From Rubrobacter sp. (GTDB lineage: Bacteria; Actinomycetota; Rubrobacteria; Rubrobacterales; Rubrobacteraceae), in assembly GCA_013695335.1 (NCBI GenBank), contig JACDAR010000159.1, positions 1 to 45,414 of the forward strand: a stretch of 45,414 nt of DNA, given 5' to 3'. Each line of letters begins with the position of its first letter. The first letter of the stretch is position 1. The position numbers were made by a program, and so were the translations under genes. Shown piece by piece: positions 8,798 through 15,800 of the stretch. The notes beneath the pieces are model-generated. The model was not told the DNA's origin. It saw nothing but the letters and a program-made list of their open reading frames with translations, and did not search any database.

Positions 8798-10417
8798 ATG
8801 AAGCTGGGAAGAAAGACCCCGGAAGTCGAGTTGGGCAAGAGGGTTGATGAGTTCCACCGTCAGCCCACCCGCTTCGAGCGCCTGCGCGATTGGCTGGAGC
8901 ACCAGCCAAAAGTACGGCTATTCGTCGTGCTCACAGCGTTTACCTGGGTGGCGCTGACGGCCATGATCGGGCTGGGTCCGCGTCCGCCGATAGAGCGGAT
9001 GGTGTCGCAGGGTATCCTGGAGCGCGGGGATCTTGCACAACTCGAATCCCAGGGACTAATAGTTACCTCCGACCCGTGGATGGCGCTGATTGGCGTCGGG
9101 CTCGTGGTCGCCGCCGAGATGGGGATCTTCTGGTATTTCCTCGAGCGCTTCGGGCGCAGGATTCTCAAGACAAAGGCCGCGATCCGGCTTACCCTCGCGG
9201 CTTCGCTCACGATACTGTTCACCCTCCTGGCCCGCATCTTCATAGAGCTGGATTTCAACCCGTATCTGACGCCGCTTGCCGGCCTCTCGATAATCGGGAC
9301 CATGCTGCTGGGTCCGCGCCTGATGTTCCTCATGGTGGTCGTGACCAGCATCAACGTCGGGATCATCGCTGGCAACGACTTCCTGCTGACCTCGGCGTTG
9401 CTACTTGGTTCGGGCTTCGCTATCTATACTGTTATCCGGGCAAACTCGCAGCAGAAACTGCTGAAAGCCGGGTTCTTTATAGCTTTGATCACCGGCGCAG
9501 TGACTTTCGCCGTGGGGTTGGTCGGTGGCTTGGGCTTCCCCGATGCCGTGTGGCAGGGTGTTCTTGGCCTTGGCAACGGCGTACTTTCGCTGATGCTCGC
9601 CATGGTGCTGCTCCCGCTCCTGGATAACGCGTTCAACATCCTGACCCCGATGAAGCTCCTCGAACTCTCCAACCCGAGCAACGAACTGCTCCACAAGCTG
9701 CTCCAGAAAGCGCCAGGAACCTTCACCCACTCCATGCAGGTTGGTAACCTCTCCGAATACGCCGCCGAGCGTATCCAGGCAGACGCCCTGCTCGCCCGCG
9801 TCGGAGCCTACTATCACGACGTCGGCAAGCTCGAACATCCTGCTTACTTCGTGGAGAATCAGATCTCCCAGATAAACCCCCATACCGCCCTGTCCCCGGC
9901 CCTGTCTGCACGCATCATCAAACGTCACGTGAAGGATGGGCTGGAGATCGGGTACGCCTGGGGATTGCCGCAGGAGATCCTCGACATCATCGCCCAGCAT
10001 CACGGCACGACGCGCATCGAGTACTTCTACCGCAAGGCGCTGGAGAACGCGCTCGACGGCGAGACCGTGCGCGAGTCGGATTTCCGTTATTCGAGCGGCC
10101 GTCCGAAGAGCAAGGAGGCCGGCATCGTGATGATCGCCGACTCCGTGGAGGCGACGGTGAAATCCATAGCCAAGCCGACGCCCAAGCGCGTGGAGGACAT
10201 CATAGCTGGCACCATCCGGAGCAAGATCGAAGACGGACAGTTCGACGATTGCGCGCTGACCATGCGTGAGATCCACGAGGTCGGCGAAGCCATACGCGAG
10301 GCGCTGATCGGCTTCCTCGGCCCACGCATCGAATACCCGGACGCACCCGACGAGAAATCATCAGACAAAAACCAGAAGAAGCCCGGCAAGCCCAAACCCG
10401 CCGGAACCGTAAACTGA
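8798..10417 (+). CDS. PgpH/YqfF-like membrane HD phosphohydrolase with reduced extracellular domain
   Basis: Multiple TM segments then HD domain (APGTFTHSMQVGNLSEYAAE..GAYYHDVGKLEHPAYFVENQ..HHGTTRIEYFY); located between phoH and ybeY. Confidence 0.9.
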   Translation: MKLGRKTPEVELGKRVDEFHRQPTRFERLRDWLEHQPKVRLFVVLTAFTWVALTAMIGLGPRPPIERMVSQGILERGDLAQLESQGLIVTSDPWMALIGVGLVVAAEMGIFWYFLERFGRRILKTKAAIRLTLAASLTILFTLLARIFIELDFNPYLTPLAGLSIIGTMLLGPRLMFLMVVVTSINVGIIAGNDFLLTSALLLGSGFAIYTVIRANSQQKLLKAGFFIALITGAVTFAVGLVGGLGFPDAVWQGVLGLGNGVLSLMLAMVLLPLLDNAFNILTPMKLLELSNPSNELLHKLLQKAPGTFTHSMQVGNLSEYAAERIQADALLARVGAYYHDVGKLEHPAYFVENQISQINPHTALSPALSARIIKRHVKDGLEIGYAWGLPQEILDIIAQHHGTTRIEYFYRKALENALDGETVRESDFRYSSGRPKSKEAGIVMIADSVEATVKSIAKPTPKRVEDIIAGTIRSKIEDGQFDDCALTMREIHEVGEAIREALIGFLGPRIEYPDAPDEKSSDKNQKKPGKPKPAGTVN

Positions 10418-10845
10418 GGCCATCCATCCCCGCCCAGCCCTTCACTGTCGAGGTCATCGACGAGGTGGAATACCGCAACCTCACACCCGAACGCGCCACG
10501 CAACTTTGCGCGGCTGCGCTCACCGAAAGGGGCTTCGACCTGGATCGGGTGGGGGAGATGTCAGTGGCGCTGATCACTCAGGAAGCTATCAAGAAACTCA
10601 ACTACGAGTTCCGGGGTAAAGACCGACCGACCGACGTATTGAGCTTCGAGGTGGATGGGCCGTACGGGGAGATGGTTGGGGAGGTCGTGATCTGCCCCGG
10701 AGCCGCCGAGATGGGCGTGGACGAGCTTGTGGTGCATGGAACTTTGCATCTGGCGGGGATGGATCACGGCGACGATTTCGGGGAAAGCGAGATGTCCCGC
10801 GTCCAGGAAACCGTGCTGGAGAAGGTGCGTGGACAGGAAGGATAA
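10414..10845 (+). CDS. ybeY: Endoribonuclease YbeY (start at CTG 10414 proposed; conservative start GTG 10465)
   Basis: NYEFRGKDRPTDVLSFEV and the metal site HGTLHLAGMDHG; beta-1 strand (FTVEVIDEV) encoded upstream of GTG 10465. Confidence 0.88.
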   Translation: MRPSIPAQPFTVEVIDEVEYRNLTPERATQLCAAALTERGFDLDRVGEMSVALITQEAIKKLNYEFRGKDRPTDVLSFEVDGPYGEMVGEVVICPGAAEMGVDELVVHGTLHLAGMDHGDDFGESEMSRVQETVLEKVRGQEG

Positions 10846-11572
10846 GAAGGTTCCGAAGGCCAGTAAGGGCCAGCAGGGCGTCGCCCGCAGCTTCGAGCAC
10901 GCGTACAGGGGCATCGTGTACGCCGTGCGCACCCAGCGCAACATGCGCATCCACGCGGTGGTGGCCGTGCTGGTCCTGGTGGCTAGCCTGCTCGTCGGGG
11001 TGAGCGCGCTGGAACTTGCGGCCCTGCTTCTCACCATCATGCTCGTGTTCGTCACGGAGTTGCTCAACACCGCGCTGGAATTTACTGTGGACCTCGTCAC
11101 CGAGGAATACCATCCGCTGGCGAAGCTGGCGAAGGATGTATCGGCTGGTGCCGTGCTCGTGTCGAGCGTTGGAGCTGTGCTGATCGGATACCTGATCCTG
11201 GCCAATGACCTGGGGCCGCTCACCCTGGAGACGCTCGATAGCATCAGGCGCTGGCCCGGTCACCTCACCCTCGTCGCCCTGGCGCTAGTGACGCTCGTCG
11301 TCCTGCTCGTAAAGGCGCTCACGCATTCCCCGAACTCCTTCCATGGCGGGATGCCTTCGGGGCACGCGGCTGTGTCGTTCGCCGCGTGGGTCGCGGCGAG
11401 TTTTCTGGCAACCGGCGCCAGATACGGGGGGCTCATCTCGCTTGTGACGCTCCTCATGGCCCTGCTCGTCTGCCAGAGCCGCGTGGAGAGCGGGACCCAC
11501 GGCATCTATCAGGTGGTGACCGGGGCTGTGATCGGGGCCCTCGTCACGGTCACCGTCTTCCAACTCGCGTGA
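10829..11572 (+). CDS. Diacylglycerol/undecaprenol kinase fused to a PAP2-like phosphatase domain
   Basis: DgkA signature (ARSFEHAYRGIVYAVRTQRNMRIH..ELLNTALEFTVDLV..HPLAKLAKDVSAGAVL) followed by PAP2 motifs MPSGHAAVSF and SRVESGTHGIYQ. Confidence 0.88.
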   Translation: MDRKDKKVPKASKGQQGVARSFEHAYRGIVYAVRTQRNMRIHAVVAVLVLVASLLVGVSALELAALLLTIMLVFVTELLNTALEFTVDLVTEEYHPLAKLAKDVSAGAVLVSSVGAVLIGYLILANDLGPLTLETLDSIRRWPGHLTLVALALVTLVVLLVKALTHSPNSFHGGMPSGHAAVSFAAWVAASFLATGARYGGLISLVTLLMALLVCQSRVESGTHGIYQVVTGAVIGALVTVTVFQLA

Positions 11573-11583
11573 AAGGAGCGAAA

Positions 11584-11982
11584 ATGGACCTTGAAACCGT
11601 GATGGATGCGGCCCGCGAAGCCGCAAACAACGCATACGCGCCATACAGCAACTTCCGCGTCGGGGCCGCCATTCTTACCGAAAACGGCGCGTTGCACGCA
11701 GGATGCAACGTCGAGAACGCATCCTATGGGCTCGGCATCTGCGCCGAACGCAGCGCCGCCGTCGCGATGGCCCTCGCAGATCCTGGCGACAGGGGCGTCC
11801 AGCTGGTTGCGGTCGCCAGCCCAAACGCCGCACCGTGCTTTCCATGCGGCGCATGCCGCCAGTTCCTGCGCGAGTTCGGCTGCAAGGAAGTCGTGGTCGA
11901 GGACCCATCGGAAGCCTCCGGCCTGCGTAGCTATCCGTTCGAGGAGATACTCCCCCACTCCTTCGGCCCGGAGGTACTGTGA
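11584..11982 (+). CDS. cdd: Cytidine deaminase
   Basis: AYAPYSNFRVGAAI, GCNVENASYGLGICAERSA, PCFPCGACRQFLREF. Confidence 0.97.
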   Translation: MDLETVMDAAREAANNAYAPYSNFRVGAAILTENGALHAGCNVENASYGLGICAERSAAVAMALADPGDRGVQLVAVASPNAAPCFPCGACRQFLREFGCKEVVVEDPSEASGLRSYPFEEILPHSFGPEVL

Positions 11983-12899
11983 GCGGCGGGATGCTACACG
12001 CAACCCGGGACGATGATCTGCGGAGCGGCTTCATCGCGGTCGTCGGAAGGCCGAACGTGGGAAAGTCAACCCTCGTGAACCGGCTTGTGGGGAGGAAGGT
12101 CTCAATCACATCACCCCGCCCGCAGACCACGCGCGGGCCGGTGCGCGGCGTGCGAAACGGCCCAGGCTACCAGGCGGTCTTCGTGGACACGCCAGGTTCC
12201 CAGAAGCCCCGCGACACCTTGCGGGCCAGGATGCAGCAACAGGTACTCGACAGTCTTTCTGAGTCGGATGTGATCCTGTTTCTCCTCGACGCTTCGCAGG
12301 CCGCCGAGGTCGGCAGGGGTGACAGGTACGTGGCCGGGCTCGTGGCGAACACGGATACTCCAGCCATAGCCTGCGTGAACAAAGTAGACCTCCTGCCCCG
12401 GCGCGAAGACGCGCTGCCCATAGTGGACTCCGTGCGCGGGCTGGCCGACTGGAAGGACGTGTTCCTCCTGAGCGCGACTGATGGCCTGAACGTGGAGCCG
12501 CTCATGGATGAGGTTGCCGGGATGCTGCCGCCCGGCCCCCAATATTTCCCCGAGGATGCAGTGACCGACTATCCGGAATCCCTGATACTGGCCGAGTACG
12601 TGCGCGAGAAGGCGCTGAACGTGCTGCGCGACGAGGTTCCGCACGCCGTCGCCGTCGAGGTTGAAGACGTCGAACGCAAGGAGAACGTGACAGTCGTGTA
12701 CGCCGTTATCCACGTGGAGCGGGGTACGCAGCGCATGATCGTGCTCGGCAAAGGCGGCAAAACCATCAAACTCATCGGCACCGAAGCCCGCCGGGACGTG
12801 GAGCGGCTGCTAGGAACCAGAATCTACCTCGACCTCAAGGTGAGGGTGACGCCTGGATGGAGGAGTGATCCGAAGTTTCTGGAGCGGCTAGGACTATAA
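11979..12899 (+). CDS. era: GTPase Era
   Basis: GFIAVVGRPNVGKSTLVNRLVGRKVSITSPRPQTTR; C-terminal KH domain; ATGA-type overlap with cdd. Confidence 0.97.
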   Translation: MSGGMLHATRDDDLRSGFIAVVGRPNVGKSTLVNRLVGRKVSITSPRPQTTRGPVRGVRNGPGYQAVFVDTPGSQKPRDTLRARMQQQVLDSLSESDVILFLLDASQAAEVGRGDRYVAGLVANTDTPAIACVNKVDLLPRREDALPIVDSVRGLADWKDVFLLSATDGLNVEPLMDEVAGMLPPGPQYFPEDAVTDYPESLILAEYVREKALNVLRDEVPHAVAVEVEDVERKENVTVVYAVIHVERGTQRMIVLGKGGKTIKLIGTEARRDVERLLGTRIYLDLKVRVTPGWRSDPKFLERLGL

Positions 12900-12958
12900 T
12901 AAGCAGGATCGGGAGATGTCCGGTTCAGAGCGAGAATCTGCGGGAAGGACGGCTGAAG

Positions 12959-13666
12959 TTGGGTATGAGGGTGCGGGAGTTTGCGAAGATGGTGGATCAC
13001 ACGCTGCTCAAACCCAGCTCGACGGAGAAGGATGTCCGGCGTATGTGCGAGGAGGCGGCGCATCATCACTTCGCGGCGGTGTGCATCCCTCCTGTCTACG
13101 TCAGATCGGCGGCGAAGGAACTGCGCGGCACTGACGTGAAAGTGTGTACAGTGGTCTCATTCCCATTCGGCTACGACACTGCGGCGGTCAAGATCTCGGC
13201 GGTTCGTGATGCGATCTCCGGGGGCGCATCGGAGATCGACGTGGTAATGAACGTCACGCGATTTCTCTCCGGGGACTTCTCATACGTTGCGGAAGAGCTT
13301 TCGAGCGTCACGCAGGAGGTGGGGGCCGTCGCCATGAACAATGGCCTCAACGATGCGGTGGTCAAGGTAATCATCGAGACCGCGTACCTGACTGACGAGA
13401 TGAAGCGGCTGGCCGTTCAGATAGTGGCCTCCAGCGGCGCGGATTTCGTGAAGACCTCCACTGGTTTCGCCCCGGCTGGCGCCACGCCGCAGGATGTGTC
13501 CCTGCTTCGCAAAGAAGCGCCTGAGGGGCTGGCCGTGAAGGCATCAGGCGGCATAAGGAACCTGGAGGACGCCATGGAGATCGTGAACGCAGGCGCCTCC
13601 CGGCTCGGTATGAGCGCCAGCGTCGCCATAATGGAAGAGGCGGAGAATGGCGGTCTACAAGAGTAA
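12959..13666 (+). CDS. deoC: Deoxyribose-phosphate aldolase
   Basis: MVDHTLLKPSSTEKDV, VVSFPFGYD, VKVIIETAYLTDEMK, FVKTSTGFAPAGAT, VKASGGIRN. Confidence 0.95.
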   Translation: MGMRVREFAKMVDHTLLKPSSTEKDVRRMCEEAAHHHFAAVCIPPVYVRSAAKELRGTDVKVCTVVSFPFGYDTAAVKISAVRDAISGGASEIDVVMNVTRFLSGDFSYVAEELSSVTQEVGAVAMNNGLNDAVVKVIIETAYLTDEMKRLAVQIVASSGADFVKTSTGFAPAGATPQDVSLLRKEAPEGLAVKASGGIRNLEDAMEIVNAGASRLGMSASVAIMEEAENGGLQE

Positions 13667-14399
13667 AGGCATAGTCCTCCGGTCCATCCGCTATGGCGAG
13701 GCCGACCGCATCCTCGATCTCTATACCCTGGACGTTGGCCTGATCTCGGCCATCGCAAAAGGCATCAGGCGCACGAAATCCCGCTTCGGCGCCCGCTTAG
13801 AACCGCTTTCGTGCGTGGATTTCATGGCATACCAGGGCCGAACCCTTCATACGGTGACCCAGGCCGAGGTGCTTCGCAGCTTCCACGGAGTCCGCGAGGA
13901 CCTTGCGCGCTTCGAGGCCGCGGCAGGGATGGTACGCACGGTGCGCGCCCTCTCCGGCGGCGACGAGGCCGACCGGCGGGTCTTCAACCTTCTCTACCAC
14001 GGCCTCGATTCCCTGGAGAACAGGGAGTCAGGTTTCGGGACCGTCGAGGCTGCTTTCGGGCTGAAGCTCTCGATGCTGGCTGGATACGCACCGCAGCTCG
14101 ATTCGTGCATGGGCTGTGGCGTCGCGCCTGAAGAAACGGAAGGGCGGATCTACTTTGCACCCAACTTGGGCGGCGTTCTGTGCGCCGAATGCCGGATGGA
14201 GAGCGCCGATACATTCCCGATACCGCCGGAGGTTCTGGATCGCCTGCGCGCCCTGCTCCGAAGCCCCATCCGTGACGTTCCCACGGATGAGTTGCTCGGC
14301 GAGAGCGTGCGCCGCATAGTCCGGTCCCACGTTATAGCCCACGCCCCCGGAAACCTGCTCCTCGATCCAACCACGCCAGGCGCCAGGCGACCAGCATGA
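13647..14399 (+). CDS. recO: DNA repair protein RecO
   Basis: KGIVLRSIRYGEADRILDLYTLDVGLISAIAKGIRRTKSRFG; CxxC...C Zn site; follows deoC. Confidence 0.93.
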   Translation: MAVYKSKGIVLRSIRYGEADRILDLYTLDVGLISAIAKGIRRTKSRFGARLEPLSCVDFMAYQGRTLHTVTQAEVLRSFHGVREDLARFEAAAGMVRTVRALSGGDEADRRVFNLLYHGLDSLENRESGFGTVEAAFGLKLSMLAGYAPQLDSCMGCGVAPEETEGRIYFAPNLGGVLCAECRMESADTFPIPPEVLDRLRALLRSPIRDVPTDELLGESVRRIVRSHVIAHAPGNLLLDPTTPGARRPA

Positions 14400-15352
14400 G
14401 CATCCCCACGGAAGGCTGGGCCTGTCGCGAGAGCGCCGGCCGCATCAGGCACGAGGAGCCTGACGGCGTCCGCACCCCGTTCCAGCGCGACCGCGACCGC
14501 ATCATCCACGCCAAAGCCTTCAGGCGGTTGATGCATAAGACGCAGGTTTTCATCTCCCCTGACGGAGATCACTTCCGCACCCGCCTGACCCACACGCTTG
14601 AGATGATGCAGATCTCGCGCACCATAGCCCGCGCCCTCGACCTCAACGAAGACCTCGCCGAAGCCATTGCCCTCGGCCACGACCTCGGCCACACACCCTT
14701 CGGGCACACTGGCGAAGAGGCTCTATCTCGCGTCCTCTCCAGGCATGGACGCAGCTTTCGCCACAACGAGCACTCCTTACGGGTTGTGGATCACCTGGAA
14801 AAAGAGGGGGATGGACTGAACCTTACTTTGGAGGTCAGAGACGGGATACTGAACCATTCGGGGAGAGGTTATCCTTCCACGCGGGAGGCTGAGATAGTGC
14901 GTGTGGCCGACCGGATCGCCTACGTCAACCACGACGTGGACGACGCGCTTCGGGCGGGAACCATAAGGTGGGAAGACCTGCCGCCGAAACCGCTGGAAAT
15001 CCTCGGCGAGAAGATGAGCGTCAGGATAGACCATCTGGTGCGGGATATGATCTCCTCGTCTGCGCAGCAAGGTGAGATAATCCTCTCCGAGAGCGTATAT
15101 GAAGCCCTGATGGAGCTTCGGACCTGGCTCTTCGAGCACGTCTACCGCAATCCACGTTCGCGCGACAACGAAAAAGCGGGAGGGGTGGTCGCCGCGCTCT
15201 TCGATTATTACCTGAATCATCCAGAAGGGCGGACGAGGACGGATCCGGATTCCATATCCGAGACCGTGGACTTCGTGGCTGGCATGACCGACCGCTACGC
15301 ACTAGCTACTTACCGTCGGCTCTTCATGCCGCGTGGCGACATCTTCGCGTAA
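14396..15352 (+). CDS. dgt: dGTP triphosphohydrolase-like HD protein
   Basis: RTPFQRDRDRIIHAKAFRRLMHKTQVF, RTRLTHTLEM, ALGHDLGHTPFGHTGEEAL, RVADRIAYVNHDVDDALRAG. Confidence 0.93.
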   Translation: MSIPTEGWACRESAGRIRHEEPDGVRTPFQRDRDRIIHAKAFRRLMHKTQVFISPDGDHFRTRLTHTLEMMQISRTIARALDLNEDLAEAIALGHDLGHTPFGHTGEEALSRVLSRHGRSFRHNEHSLRVVDHLEKEGDGLNLTLEVRDGILNHSGRGYPSTREAEIVRVADRIAYVNHDVDDALRAGTIRWEDLPPKPLEILGEKMSVRIDHLVRDMISSSAQQGEIILSESVYEALMELRTWLFEHVYRNPRSRDNEKAGGVVAALFDYYLNHPEGRTRTDPDSISETVDFVAGMTDRYALATYRRLFMPRGDIFA

Positions 15353-15385
15353 ACGGGATCGGACACCGAGATTCCTGATCGAAGC

Positions 15386-15784
15386 GTGATCTACCGTACC
15401 AATCCCCAGACAACTTCAGCCGAACTCAACGAGTTGTTCTCCCTGGCGTGGGACGCGCACGAACCGAGAGATTTCACGCCCATCCTGAAACGCAGCCTCG
15501 TGTACGTATGCGCATACATGGATGTGCTTCTCGTGGGTTTCGTCAACGTCGCGTGGGACGGAGGGGTTCACGCTTTCTTGCTAGACACCACCGTACATCC
15601 GGATCTGCGTCGGCAGGGGATCGGCCGCCAGTTGGTTCGCCACGCGGCAGAGGAAGCAGATAGGCGTGGCATGGAGTGGCTGCACGTTGACTACGAACCG
15701 CATCTCGAACGTTTCTACGAGGCGTGTGGTTTCCGGCCCACGCAGGCTGGATTGTTGAAGCTGGGTAATGCCAGGGGTGATTAG
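15386..15784 (+). CDS. GNAT family N-acetyltransferase
   Basis: LLVGFVNVAWDG..LDTTVHPDLRRQGIGRQLVRHAAEEA..FYEACGFRPT. Confidence 0.9.
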   Translation: MIYRTNPQTTSAELNELFSLAWDAHEPRDFTPILKRSLVYVCAYMDVLLVGFVNVAWDGGVHAFLLDTTVHPDLRRQGIGRQLVRHAAEEADRRGMEWLHVDYEPHLERFYEACGFRPTQAGLLKLGNARGD

Positions 15785-15800
15785 TGAAAGGTTGGTGGGA

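Noticed and set aside
12895-12900. Perfect TATAAT overlapping the era stop as a deoC promoter
   Set aside because: No acceptable -35 at 16-18 bp; may be chance from CTATAATAA at the gene end.
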